DNA from: Pseudoneurospora amorphoporcata
Taxonomy: Eukaryota; Ascomycota; Sordariomycetes; Sordariales; Sordariaceae
DNA length: 58,307 nt
Assembly: GCA_033297205.1 (NCBI GenBank)
Contig: MU859271.1
Location: 1-58,307 of the forward strand
Direction of reading: 5' to 3'
A model generated the notes under the pieces. That model saw nothing but the letters and a program-made list of their open reading frames with translations. It searched no databases and had not been told where the DNA came from. The position numbers were made by a program, and so were the translations under genes. This document shows, piece by piece, positions 11,564-22,399 of the stretch (within the stretch, counting starts at the first letter, position 1; every line of letters begins with the position of its first letter).

Positions 11564-12903
11564 TCAGAGTCGGTCCTCTCTCGCTCTCTCCTGCCTCTGC
11601 ACCTCGGCGCGGAACACATTGGGCTCCCCGCCCAACCTCGCGCTAGTCGGACTCGTAGGCGACCAACTCTCCCGATCCGTCAACTCGAAACCACCACCGC
11701 CGCCGCTCTTGGTATTTGTCACATTACCCTCCTCGACACCCACCATGCCCTTCTTCCCAACCCTCTCCGAACAACTCTTCCTGACTCCGTACCCGCTGCC
11801 ACCACCACCACCACCGCGACCGCCAGGTCCTCCTCTCCTCTTCCCCAAGAGTCCACCAACAACTGGGACAGTCCCGTTCCTCCTATAGCCCCATACCGCA
11901 AAAGCTATGAGTCCGCCGAGAACCAACAAAGACACAATGGCGACGGGGACCGAGATGGCGATCTTCTTCCCCTTTGATAGAGCAGGGTCGCCGACTAGCC
12001 CGTCGTCGTCGTCGTCATGATCGCCATCTTCATCATCCGAGTACTCGGCGTCGGAGTCGTAATCATCGGTTACATAAACGACGGGCCCTTTTTTGACTTC
12101 GGTCGGAGGGCCTTCGTCGTCGTTACCGCTGGCCCAGACGGCCATGGTGATGTTTAGTCTCACCAGTTGGTTTCGGTGCAAGGTGGGGTCAAAGAAGGAT
12201 TCGGGGAGAGGGAGGAAGGCGAAGCCTTGGTCGGCGGGGAGGATGGGGAAGTCGGGGAGGGTTGGGTTTGCGGGCTTTGGGGAAGAGGGGTCGTTGTGGG
12301 AGAGGGAGTCGGGCACGTCGTCGGTGGTTTGGAGAATGATTCGGATGCGTTGGTTGGGCGAGCCAAAGTATAAGTTGTTCCATGTTACTATTATCCGCGG
12401 GGGTTACCCATTGGCATGGTGAACGCAAGGTGAGTATGGGCCAAAGGGGGAAGGGGAAACTTACTGTAGTAACCCCGACCAGGTCTCAGGATCGCATCCC
12501 GCTTCGGAGCGCAGAACGGCTCATCGAGCGATTGCTGCGGTAGACAGGCGAGGAAGTCGCCGCGGGGGTCGTCAACGCCCGAGATCCCCGAGGCGGTCGG
12601 AGCAGGGTTGAGGCTGGTGAAAGTCGCCAGAACCCCATCGTCTTTGAGGCTGCTGTATGCTTTAGACTGGGTGAGATACGCGGGGGGCGCGTTGTCGGTG
12701 TTTTTGGCTCCGCTGGCGTCGGTCGTCACAGTGGGCGTGATGGTGGCGCCTTTGGTTGTGGCATCGACGTGTACCCAGACTTTGGGCGAAGGGGCGACGG
12801 TCTCTTGGGCTTGAGGTGCTGGTTGTGGTAGGGCGTTGGCGACCAGCGCAAAGCCGGCGAGTGTTGTCGCGAGGATGCCCCGGAGGGTTGATGGGCGACT
12901 CAT
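11564..12903 (-). CDS. Single-pass membrane protein with signal peptide and Gly-rich cytoplasmic tail
   Basis: Two exons, 12903-12465 and 12387-11564, with a 77-bp intron (12388-12464; donor GTAAGT, acceptor ATAG) give 420 residues. An N-terminal signal peptide (about 1-24, MSRPSTLRGILATTLAGFAL...) precedes a luminal or extracellular domain. That domain has FCAPKRDAILRPGRGYYITW spanning the splice junction, then NNLYFGSPNQRIRIILQ. It resembles fungal wall or ER surface proteins whose Ig-like fold carries a 'YxVTW' start. An acidic Asp-rich linker (about 244-280) comes before one transmembrane helix (about 289-313, AISVPVAIVSLLVLGGLIAF). The tail is basic and glycine-rich. A membrane-anchored surface protein is inferred; no enzymatic motif is visible. 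It is convergent with the upstream-listed gene. Confidence 0.85.
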
Positions 12904-14649
12904 TTTGGAGATGAGATGATCGCCCGAGAAAAACGGACTACGGCAAATCGCCTTTGTGGCTTTTATCTTGTGGAATAACCTCGCGATACACGCTATCCAG
13001 GTGGTTAGAGGTTTTCTCTGCTACGTCACCATCAGTCCAACTGCACAGCATTTGCTTGGACGTGGTTGGAAGACTGCTTACCTTATAGAACGCTGTCGGC
13101 CGCCGACGACAGCCGTCGACCAGTTTGCGATCAAAGAACTCGGCAGCCTGGAGTGTAACCGAATTTCTTCACACTTTACCCGTCGCAATCCGGACTTCAA
13201 TTCTCCAACACGAGGCTGGGCTTCGTACGCCGTACAAGTTGATGTTGATATTGAGAGCAGGTCTACGATGGAAACAGGTGCGTATAAGATGGCATGAGGA
13301 TGGGCCGCCTGGACTCGACTACATGTTTGGCAGCGGGCAAGGCAAAGATGTCTCCGCGGGTCACGTACATGATCTATCTCTCTGCAGCACAAGAGCTGCC
13401 GCGGCTGGCCAGTTCCCATCCATCGGCTTGGACAAGAAGGTTGCAATGGTGTGTGGGGGGTGGGAGATGTGGGTTTTTGCTTTCATTCACTCGTTCTTCG
13501 TTTTTGTTCCATTCAGCCGTCCTATCTCATCAGCTTGCCACCCTCCATCACCTGCACGCCTGTTTCTGCCCCGATTGGGATAAAAAGCAAGGTTCACTCA
13601 TGCTATTTGGTTCTGACTTCCCTGTCTTTGACATCTTTACCCCGTACACGGCGCTACACTGGGAGTGGCTTGGCATGGTCACCTCCAGCTCGATCTAGAG
13701 CCCTATCGGTTCCTGTCGGAGACCCATTTTGGTGCCGAAACGACGGTGTAACATATGTCACAGTACCAGAGTACTGTTGGTGATGGCTGCCAGTAGCGTT
13801 CACCTTGTTTGACTATAAGCCGTGCGGGGAGCCCACCATCACGCCGTCAGACCCTTTCCATTCTTCTTTCCGCTGTTTCGATACCCGCCTCTCGATATAT
13901 CACGGGAAACCCGACTGATTGGCCCAATACTACCTTCTATGCGCAGATTAATGCGGGGTTTGACGGTTGGTGATGGCACAGCAATAAATGGCGTGAAGGA
14001 CGGCCTGGAGCCTGAGGACATACCGGACAGCTTTCCACCCGCGTCTGGATGCTACACTATTGGATTCAATATGTAGGATTTTATATGGGGTGTCCCTGGT
14101 GTTGACGAGGAGCGGCGACGGTTTCACACCCCAACTTTGCCCAGCACGAGCCGAATAGGGCACGTCCTGACTACCGAACGCCTCTGGCTGTTACGTACAG
14201 AGCTGAAGAGCTTTCGTGGGGATCTCGTGGGTGGCCAACACCCTTTCGGATGCACTACGACCGCTCCGGCCTCTTATCGTTGCTTTGTGGCGTTTTGTGC
14301 GGCAAGTCGGAGCTATGGAAATGGCCTCCTCCTCTTCAGCAGCCGAATCCTCCTGGTGGTCGTCACTGGCCTGATGTATGTATGTTACCGCCCATGTTGT
14401 TCGAGATGTTCTTTAGGAGCCCTTTATAACCCGCATCGAATGCGCCCCTTCTACATGTGTGCTCACATGGCCCATCTACTACCTTGTTGAACCCGATTTC
14501 CCATCCATTTGTCTGTCCATCTGACACCTCTTTCTCCTCACTATTCCAGTCTATCCCGGGCCGTCCCTTCCTGAGACAAGACACAACGATATCTTCCACT
14601 TGTTTAGTTGATATTCGGTCGCTGCGTGTTTCACTCTGATACCAGCACA
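12904..14649. other. Divergent intergenic region
   Basis: This is the shared upstream region of the membrane-protein gene (-) and the dehydrogenase gene (+). A TTTATAAC element at about 14424 may serve as a TATA-like element for the latter. No supported gene is present. Confidence 0.55.
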
Positions 14650-16208
14650 ATGAAGACCAACGGAGTTGCCAAAGCAGCTCTTGCAGTCGGACTCTCAGCC
14701 ACTGCCCTCGCCCAGAGTTGCGACAAAGTTCTTGTCCCATCATATGACCTCCCCGTTGTTGCGGCAGGATGGCAGGCCCAACTGATCGCCGGCGAGTTGA
14801 CCAAGCCCCGAAGCCTTCAGTTTGATAGCTCGGGTGCGCTGCTGGTTGTTGAGAGCGGAAAGGGTATTACTCGCCATACGCTCAAAGACAATGGAGGCAC
14901 TTGTATCTCGGTCTCTGAGTCCAAGACACTCATCGATGAGAAGACGGTACGTTTCCATTGAGCTATAGAAGAAACAAAATAGCTAACAATTCACAGCTGA
15001 ACCATGGCATTGCCCTCTCCAAAGATGGCAAGACCCTCTACGCATCTTCCGCCTCGGCCGTCTATGCCTGGGACTACGACTCCAAGGCCGGCACCGCCAG
15101 CGGCAAGCGCGAGATCGTCACCAACATGAGCAACAACGACCTCGTGACCCGCACCCTCCTCCTCTCGAAAAAGGAAGACGGCTACCTGCTTGTCTCGCGC
15201 GGCAGCGCCGACGGCAACGAGGCCCAAGCCGAGGTGCTCAACAACGGCCTGTCACAGATCCGCGCCTTTGACATCTCCAACGTGACTAGCTCCACCAAGG
15301 CCTACAACTACAACGAAGACGGTCTCGTGCTCGGCTGGGGCCTGCGCAACTCGGTGGGAGTCGGCGAGCACCCCACCACGGGCGGCATCTACGCCGTGGA
15401 AAACTCCATAGACGGCGTCACCCGAAACGGCAAGGACATCCACGAGAACAACCCGGGCGAGGAGCTCAACTACTTGGGCTACCTCAACGGCACCAAGACC
15501 GCCAACCAGGGCCGCAATTACGGCTACCCCAAGTGCTTCGCCGTCTGGGACGTTTCGGAAATCCCCGACAACGACAACCTGAAGATCGGCTCGCAGTTTG
15601 CCATCACCGAGGCAAACGCCCAGACCGTCTCGGGCAATAAGTTGACAGACGAAACCTGCGCCTCCGACTACGTCGCGCCCCGCCTCACTTTCCCGGCCCA
15701 CTACGCCCCCATCGACATCAAGTTCGCTCCCAAGGGCGACGTCGCCTACGTCACGTTCAGGGGCTCCTTCGACAAGTCCGACCCCGTCGGTTACCGTTTG
15801 TCCGCCATTTCCTTTGACTCTTCGACAGGCGAACCTACCGTCAGTGCTGAAAACAGCCGTGACGCTCTCAAGGACATCATTACGAATAAAGATAACAGCG
15901 TCTGTCCCGATAAGTGCTTCCGCCCTGTCGGGATGGCGTTTGATTCGGAGGAAAGATTGTGGATGACGAGCGATAGCACGGGCGAGATTTATGTTTTGTT
16001 GAAGAAGGAGGACAGCCCAACAAGCACGGAGGATGGGACGATTGTTACGGGGACGGGTAGCCCCGAGAGCTCTGCGAGCCCGACGAACCCGGGTGGTAAT
16101 GGGGATGATGACAGTGCTGCGAGCAGCCTTTTGGGTGGTGGGTGGGAGACGAGGGCTTGGTTGTGGGTGGGGGTTGTGGGTGTTGCTGGGGTTTTGGCGC
16201 TGATGTAG
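14650..16208 (+). CDS. Secreted sorbosone/glucose dehydrogenase-like (PQQ-type) oxidoreductase with C-terminal anchor signal
   Basis: Exons 14650-14946 and 14997-16208 flank a 50-bp intron (donor GTACGT, branch CTAAC, acceptor CACAG) and give 502 residues. A signal peptide ends after ALAQS. The beta-propeller fold of the glucose/sorbosone dehydrogenase superfamily shows as RSLQFDSSGALLVVESGKG, LNHGIALSKDGKTLYASS, a GWGLRNSVGVGEHPTTGGIY block, ENNPGEELNYLG and RPVGMAFDSEERLWMTSDST. Fungal members with PQQ are classed in CAZy AA12; assignment to that class is inference. After a Thr/Ser/Gly linker the protein ends in a hydrophobic stretch, WLWVGVVGVAGVLALM, preceded by small residues. This fits a GPI-attachment signal or a C-terminal membrane anchor. 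Expected location: plasma membrane or cell wall, oxidising sugars or aldoses. Confidence 0.9.
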
Positions 16209-17417
16209 GTGATGTGACGAGGAGGAAGGGAAAGGGAAGGATGTGGAGGGGTTGTGTTTTGGGGTGCAACACATAAGAAGTTGTGGTCATGGAGATGAGA
16301 ATGATTTCATGAGAATGAGTGATGATTACCTACCATGATGTTTTTTGAGCGTACTATTATTACCACCAAAGCTACATATATCGAGAACGAAACCATGATG
16401 TCAAATTGCCTTCTATTTGGTATACACTGTACAGGAAGTAAAGCCGGAACCCGGGAAGCGATGCTCATGCAATGCTCATGCAGCAAAATAAAGGAAGAGC
16501 AAACAATTGGATATGACGAGAGGTATGTAATGAGTTCCTGACCCGGTCGATTGGCAACTGCAAGGGAGGGAAGTCTGAGCCGTAGTGCATGTACAGATGT
16601 GTCTGTGGCGGGTCGCAAAGAAAGGCTGAAATTGACTGACTCCGGTGTGCAGAGTCGAAAATGCAGTTGGGGGAAGAGTTTCCGTATTTTGTGTGGAGCT
16701 CTCAATGGACGGAGATAAGCTGAAGATGAGTGTCATGGTGTGTAAACCTCGTTTGTCAGAGAAACTATTATGAAGTCTTCTCCCATCTTGGCGTGCTGGG
16801 TGGGAGAACGGGATGATATGGCGTGCTTCATTCAGAAAGGGTTGTCTACTCCCATTTCCACCACACCAATGAATGAATGCCCTTCTCACACACCAGTCCC
16901 GATTGTCATCAGACGAGGCTGTCGGAATGCCTCTTCTGGAACGCCTTGTGGAGATGATGAACCGAGGAGAACAACTCTTGGTATCGCGTTCTCCCGGGGC
17001 CCGAGGATGGTGTGTAATAATCCGAGGAGAAACAGGTTCAGAATTCTTCGACTATAAAAGTCGGTGGCTTGGAGAAAACCTAACATGCGGGGGAAAACTC
17101 TCGCCAATCTCGTAGGATTTGCGTACCATCCTTCCGGCTTCCGCGTCTTTGCATATACAGCTCGCTCGTTACATCCCGTCCTGTCGAGGCGACTGGGTGG
17201 GTGTGGGTGAGGGTGTGTGGGTGTGGGTGTGGTGTGTGAGGAGCCCATCGCATATCCGGCAGATGTTCAGACTTAGCTGGGCCCTAGATGATTGGGTACC
17301 AAACTGTACGCAACATTCCTGTCTTCTAGTTGTCGAAAGATGGAAGACGATAAAGCTCGTCTCCTCTGCTCCCCATACTTCTAGAGGCATGCAACTCCTT
17401 ATCCCAAGACTCACCAC
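16209..17417. other. Intergenic region between convergent genes
   Basis: No supported gene. It contains the 3' flanks of the dehydrogenase and of the N-acetyltransferase and a G/T-rich tract listed separately. Confidence 0.6.
17190..17240 (+). repeat. GGGTGT-type G/T-rich tract
   Basis: An imperfect run of GGGTGTGGGTGAGGG-like units on the plus strand, with four or more GGG blocks separated by 1-5 bases, is compatible with a G-quadruplex. Confidence 0.7.
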
Positions 17418-18404
17418 TTAACAATGTCCACACCTCGTCTTCAACTCGCTTGGCAAGCCACGAATTGCCTCCCTCTCTTTTCTCGTAAGCACAATACCGA
17501 AATAACTCTCCAACGCCTTGACTCTCTGCTCTTCTGACTCGAAATGCTCGATAAACTCGGCCTTGTTGCCGATCCTCCTCTTGACATAATCCTTGTGCAG
17601 AATCAGCACGCCTATAGGCTCCGGCTGTTGTCCTTTCTTCTCGTCGTCAAGCAAAAGCCACATGCACATGACGGTCTGCACAAAGAAGCTTTGCGGGCTG
17701 GTCATAGTCGACAGGTTCATGACTTCGAAATCGGCCGGGAAGAACTCCATGTCGGCGACAAAACAGTACATTTCCTTCCAGGGCGCGGACTCGTTTTCCT
17801 GGGTTGAGTAGACCCATACCCTTTGGTTGATCGGGTCGGTGTGTTGTGAGAGGCTTTTGTATTCGAGTCGTCCTCGTACTGGGAAGACGGTGGTAAAGAT
17901 GTGGTTGTGCTCCAGGGGGACTGGATTTACCGAGCCGTGGGAACCGAATCCTACGTCAACAAGATATCGGGTGTTGTTGATGGTCACGATGTTGACCATG
18001 TGGTTCCTGGGATTGTTCGTTAATGCATTTTTTTTCTTCTCTCTAGAGGGGTTCGGTACCACAAACCATCCTTTGTACTCCCCATCGCCTGCCTTCACCC
18101 TTCCTCCTACGTTAATGAGTGCGTAACCGAGACTGCGCAAGACGGCTCCGAAGAACGCATTGACCTCCATGCAGTATCCTCCCCTGCCCTTGTCGACAAT
18201 CTTTTCAAAGAGGTCCTCCAGGTCCAGTGACAATCGGCGGTGTTTCGAATAATGCAGTGTCAAGCTCTCGAATGGAACGCGGGCCATGTGGCGTAGCTGC
18301 AGCATGGTGAGCCTGCCGAGGTCGTCTTTCTCCGCATCCTTCGGCGAATAGCCGATATGCCGGAAATAGCGTTCCAGTTGGTCTTGGGAATATGTTAGTA
18401 ACAT
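17418..18404 (-). CDS. Arylamine N-acetyltransferase
   Basis: A single exon of 328 residues from the ATG at 18402-18404. It transfers acetyl or other acyl groups from acyl-CoA to arylamines, hydrazines and related xenobiotics in the cytosol. The family signature is complete: RVPFESLTLHY at 42-52, the catalytic Cys78 in GRGGYCMEVN, His135 in NPRNHMVNIV and Asp150 in RYLVDVGFGSHG. The length is close to that of fungal NATs, which carry longer C-termini than bacterial ones. The frame is open upstream to 18539, giving a 45-residue extension that ends in six Lys codons. I prefer 18404 because the next residues align with the usual N-terminus (LERYFRHIGY) and the extension looks like a translated A-rich leader. 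Fungal NATs often detoxify plant benzoxazolinone breakdown products; that role is not shown here. Confidence 0.93.
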   Translation of the reverse strand: MLLTYSQDQLERYFRHIGYSPKDAEKDDLGRLTMLQLRHMARVPFESLTLHYSKHRRLSLDLEDLFEKIVDKGRGGYCMEVNAFFGAVLRSLGYALINVGGRVKAGDGEYKGWFVVPNPSREKKKNALTNNPRNHMVNIVTINNTRYLVDVGFGSHGSVNPVPLEHNHIFTTVFPVRGRLEYKSLSQHTDPINQRVWVYSTQENESAPWKEMYCFVADMEFFPADFEVMNLSTMTSPQSFFVQTVMCMWLLLDDEKKGQQPEPIGVLILHKDYVKRRIGNKAEFIEHFESEEQRVKALESYFGIVLTRKEREAIRGLPSELKTRCGHC

Positions 18405-19429
18405 TTTTTTCTTCTTCTTCTTTCTTTCCTGATGGAACAGAGCGGGAGGATTTGCAGTAGATGTATAAGTTAAGAGAAAGGAGGAACGAGAGAATGAGGT
18501 TTGGAGTGCTCTTGTATGAGTCGTGAAGGTCATCCCCATTCAAAGTCCCTACCACGAGTTCCCCGCCTAAACAAACACGTTCGCTCAGGGCCCCGGTACT
18601 TGATGCCGGGAATGTGCCACTTGGGTCCAACTTCCAAGGAGCCCTCGTGACTGCCAAACACCAAGTCGCAAATATCTGGAATACCTTTTCCAGGGCACCT
18701 CACTCCTCAGCTTGTCTCCTCCAGTCGGGTTTGAGTGAATGTAGAAGGTACCAAGTTTTAGGCGGTTGGCGTTAGTAATACGCTATGAAACTAGCACGAA
18801 ATCATCTGCCCTGTAGCATCCCGATTCCCGCCCCCCACTCCACCCTCTGGATTCATGCTCTCGCTATACCTACGGCGCAGAATCAACAAAAAGAAAGTCC
18901 ATCGAATGAAAATGGAAGGAAACCGCACGTCAAAGCTGATATCCGATAAATCTCATGCCATGTTTTATGTGTCCATTCGTTATTCCCGTTGAGGTGCTGG
19001 TCCTGGCAGATGGACACCCTTGCAAGGGTGTAAGTAAGGTATTTTGATTAGTAACCCAATTCGAACGAGTGATAGGGAATTAAACATAATGTTTTTATTC
19101 CCTTCACGTTTCAGGACTAGGGCTTGATATGTATTACCCAGACCCTAGGCAATGTAAGTATCCTCAATATGATTATTTACTTAATCGGTCTCTTGCGTAC
19201 GTAACCCCCTTCCTCTACCCTGTCGCTGTTGTAGCGTAGGGGATATTGTATCTTGTACTATTTGTCCATCCTACCTCTGCTACTTCCTACTATGCTTTCC
19301 TTCAAGGTCAAATTCCCTCTTCCCATAGATGGAAAACAGCAACACAAGGAAAGATGAGTACGGGTATGTAAGGTAGCGAGTTGCACAGTCTGATCCAACT
19401 CTCCTAGGAAGACGAAAAGGCCAGAAAGC
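18405..19429. other. Intergenic region upstream of the N-acetyltransferase
   Basis: No supported gene. The probable promoter and leader of the acetyltransferase occupy the left end. Confidence 0.5.
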
Positions 19430-19983
19430 GTGAGCAGCGGTCATATCTTGAAGATAGTGTTTGCCAGGAACCACCATGTTTGGAACACCGAAAAGGTCTT
19501 CAGGATCCAATTACTCTTACTGCGGCCGTCGACCTCGTCATTTATTGGGAGATCTTTCAGTTACACCGAGTTTGCTTGAAGAACATCTTCAAGCTCATCG
19601 AATTTCATGAGCTTTGACTTGTCGTCATGTTCCGAAGCGAGATAACCCCCCTCCTTGACGAACACAAAATGCTTGTCAAAAGCTAAAGGTTGCATCATGG
19701 TCGAGTTCGAAATCCGAATCATCCTGGGCACGACTCAACCATCTTGATATTCTCCTCTGCAGCCATATGGCACGAAACAAATTGAGAATGCTGGCAGCAA
19801 CCACTGTTTCTGGAAAAGAAGAGAGCCAAAAGCTGAGAGAATTCTCTGGCGTTGGAAGATCCATTTTCAGGAACCTGGCTCACCGATCTTGATGTGGCCC
19901 GTCACCCAAATGGAAAGAAAAATTGTCCATAAACATGTCAAGATGATATACAAAGTTCCTCGGCCGTGATTGGGTTGTGGCAT
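19430..19983 (-). pseudogene. Decayed paralog of the membrane protein at 21209-22399
   Basis: Reading the minus strand from the ATG at 19983 gives HGRGTLYIILTCLWTIFLSI, matching CGRGTIDIIWNCLSTTLLAI at the start of the intact neighbour. Further on, TFSF-stop-QAFCV aligns with TFSLRQAFII, LKDLPINDEVDGRSKS with FKDLPTNDQIADRSKT, FSVFQTWWFLANTIF with ISVIQTLWFLANIIY, and LQDMTAAHAF with LLEDFTAAYAV. The frame is broken by stops at 19867-19869 (TGA), 19676-19678 (TGA), 19561-19563 (TAA) and 19441-19443 (TGA). It is also broken by frame changes, one of them at a six-base C tract at 19646-19651. The stops could come from CGA or CAA codons by C-to-T change, as repeat-induced point mutation produces. 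The 3' half of the gene, with the last membrane helices, is missing or unrecognisable. Confidence 0.85.
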
Positions 19984-20054
19984 ACCCCGTTGTTGCTGGC
20001 GTGAAGTCGTTCATCCTAGGGGCGGGAATGGTTGAATTCACGGGGTGGGCGCGC

Positions 20055-20201
20055 GGGGGGGGGGGGGGGGGGGGGGGGAACGCAAAGGATGAACAAAACT
20101 CAAAGTTTTAAATTTTATATTTTTTACAAATATTATTACCAAGATTAAAAAAAAAAAAAAAAAANNNNNNNNNNCGCACAGGGGGGGGGGGGGGGGGGGG
20201 G
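20055..20201. other. Assembly gap (10 N, 20165-20174) flanked by homopolymers
   Basis: A G run (20055-20078), an A run (20147-20164), ten Ns and another G run (20181-20201) follow each other within 150 bp. This is a typical sequencing or scaffolding gap, and bases beside it should not be trusted. Confidence 0.9.
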
Positions 20202-20223
20202 AAGGAAGAGGATGCAGATACGT

Positions 20224-20835
20224 CTAGGTGTGAAGTTTGATATTGATGCGACTGATGATGCCGATGATGATATATCTGGAGGCCGAAGCATGAGAGAGAT
20301 TCATAGTACATTTATGTTTGGGACGACGGCTTGGAGGTATCCATGTCATCATTTGTGGCATAAAGTTAAACCACAAAGGCTCAGAGGCGGGGGCTCCGGT
20401 CAAGTCAGCAAGTTTTGTTAGCTTCCTTCGCCATGAATTTTTCCTCCTGTTATTTGGCTTACTGCTGATTGCATCCAGAATGGTGAAGCCCTCAGGTTGT
20501 CTCGGTCTTGCATATTCATGATTGGTGTCACCCAGTCGCACTTGCCGCATTCCAGGAAGACCACCAATAGATTGTGCCCAAAAAGAAGTCATCTTCAAGT
20601 GTGATCTGTAACTGGCAAATATCAGCAGTGATTTGATCTTGCCGTCTTCAAGGTGAGCAGCCACATTATGTAGGAAAGCCATGCTAAGAAGTCCCGCCAG
20701 GAATCCTCTGTCCGGCTTCACCCAATGCTTACACAAAGGCAGAGCAACCAATCTGCAAGATGTAGGGACTCGACCATACCGTATCAACGTTATATTCAAG
20801 CAAACTCGTTTTGAACTACATAACTCGGGTTGCAA
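20224..20835 (-). CDS. Doubtful hypothetical ORF
   Basis: An open frame of about 200 codons with protein-like composition in its middle (for example GFLAGLLSMAFLHNVAAHLE and PGMRQVRLGDTNHEYARP). I recognise no domain. The frame runs into the homopolymer-flanked assembly gap at its 3' end, so neither the true end nor its reality can be judged. It could be part of an unrelated gene, a relic linked to the neighbouring membrane-protein duplication, or chance. Confidence 0.2.
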   Translation of the reverse strand: MQPELCSSKRVCLNITLIRYGRVPTSCRLVALPLCKHWVKPDRGFLAGLLSMAFLHNVAAHLEDGKIKSLLIFASYRSHLKMTSFWAQSIGGLPGMRQVRLGDTNHEYARPRQPEGFTILDAISSKPNNRRKNSWRRKLTKLADLTGAPASEPLWFNFMPQMMTWIPPSRRPKHKCTMNLSHASASRYIIIGIISRINIKLHT

Positions 20836-21208
20836 ACGGTCTCAGCTCTGTCCTTCTACGCAGCCCGCCAACCTCTTCATGCCTTGACAAGGAGTTCAGG
20901 CTGTGTGACCGGCGTCTTGGTGGGCTCGCGGAGGGAGATCCAAAGGACTGGAAGAAGAGGTAGATTCCATGAACTGAAAGGAATATGCATCGGCCGACGT
21001 GCCCGATATTTGTGGGTACAGACGCCGGCTGGGCCGCAGAGGTGAATCGATCGGGAAATCTCCCCAGGTAGGTAAATGAGCTCTTTGTCCATTCCCTCCC
21101 CTTCCCTTCCCTTTCCTTGAGTAGCAAGACTTCACTTCTTATCCATCATTGATAAGAGGGAACGACTCTATCACAAACGAGAAGTCTCCTTCTCCTGGTC
21201 TTGATCAT

Positions 21209-22399
21209 TCAGATATGTGGTATGAGATCTGTCCAAGTGGCGTCTTTGTAGATGCCCACGGGAGCCTTTCTGAAAGCAGCAAATACCAAGGAGATCAGAA
21301 TGAGACGTGCAATGATGTAAAGGCCGAGAGAGAAGTTGAGGCCTATTGCGCCTGCCGCCGTCAAATGTCCATCTTTACGAAGAAAATGGTCGCACAAGTA
21401 AAAAAGAACTAACAGAGGAAGCATGGCAAGAGAACAAGATCGCCATAGCCACTGCTCCGTGACTGATGGAAAAGGGTAATTCCATGCTGCCAAATGGATC
21501 GCAACAAATACTGCAGAACAGGATGCGAAGACGACCCAAAACAACAGTGGGTATCCTAGCGTTTCTTTTCTCAGCAAAGGATTGGTCTTTCGACGTCGTG
21601 GATGGGCTTGCGGAGGACTGTCGCTTTCTGGCCGTAAATGAATGACAAATCCCTGGCATACATCCTGAGGGCAGCGAAATGATGCAACAAGCTGGACAAG
21701 ACCGCAGACAGCGTATGCTGCAGTAAAATCTTCCAGTAAAGAGATCTGAAGACCGGTGCAGAGGCGATAAATAATGTTGGCAAGGAACCAGAGGGTCTGG
21801 ATCACAGATATTGACTTGAGGAGCCGGTCGGTTTTGCTGCGGTCTGCAATTTGGTCGTTTGTTGGGAGATCTTTGAACTCGAGTTGGCCATTCAGTGCAA
21901 ACTCTTCAAGTTGGTGACGCGTCAAGAGTTCCTTTACTCCGTCCTTATCCTCCACGTATACGCCTTGGAGTTGGATGATAAATGCTTGTCTAAGGCTGAA
22001 TGTTTCAAATCCCATGACACCAGACGTGATGAGAATCTGTTTCAATCTCGACGCCTCCAGGAGATTATAGATCGAGACGGCAGCTGCGGGCTCGGGAGCG
22101 AAAATACCTTTCAGAGCCTGGAATACCTTCCTCCACGAAAGAGTCCAGTCGACGTTATATGAATAAAGAACATCAAGTTTGTCAATGAGAAGTTGCTTGA
22201 GCGCTTTGCTCGCAGAAACTGTCGGGGTGTAAGGTGAATCGACAGGGAGGTGAAGTGAGACCCATATGGCTAGTAGGGTTGTTGAGAGGCAGTTCCAAAT
22301 GATGTCAATGGTTCCTCGGCCGCAATGCGGCCCTGGCATGAAGCCTGTCATTGCCGTTGAAGTGGTCGTGGGATGGCTCTGTGTCGTTGTGCCGTTCAT
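21209..22399 (-). CDS. Multi-spanning fungal membrane protein of unknown function
   Basis: A single exon of 396 residues. It begins with a short Thr-rich leader and then GPHCGRGTIDIIWNCLSTTL, the start of a widespread fungal membrane-protein family. Predicted helices are roughly at residues 30-50, 204-225 (IQTLWFLANIIYRLCTG), 232-248, 290-312 (LLFWVVFASCSAVFVAIHLA), 318-340 and 350-378 (LGLYIIARLILISLVFAAFR). A soluble segment of about 130 residues, with TFSLRQAFII and FKDLPTNDQIADRSK, separates the first helix from the rest. In this family such proteins carry no known enzymatic motif, and their function is not established. A decayed paralog in the same orientation lies 1.2 kb downstream (19430-19983), so the gene arose from or gave rise to a tandem duplication. 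Confidence 0.88.
   Translation of the reverse strand: MNGTTTQSHPTTTSTAMTGFMPGPHCGRGTIDIIWNCLSTTLLAIWVSLHLPVDSPYTPTVSASKALKQLLIDKLDVLYSYNVDWTLSWRKVFQALKGIFAPEPAAAVSIYNLLEASRLKQILITSGVMGFETFSLRQAFIIQLQGVYVEDKDGVKELLTRHQLEEFALNGQLEFKDLPTNDQIADRSKTDRLLKSISVIQTLWFLANIIYRLCTGLQISLLEDFTAAYAVCGLVQLVASFRCPQDVCQGFVIHLRPESDSPPQAHPRRRKTNPLLRKETLGYPLLFWVVFASCSAVFVAIHLAAWNYPFPSVTEQWLWRSCSLAMLPLLVLFYLCDHFLRKDGHLTAAGAIGLNFSLGLYIIARLILISLVFAAFRKAPVGIYKDATWTDLIPHI

Noticed and set aside
15252..16274. 340-codon minus-strand frame
   Set aside because: Antisense of the sorbosone dehydrogenase exon 2, which has clear family motifs.
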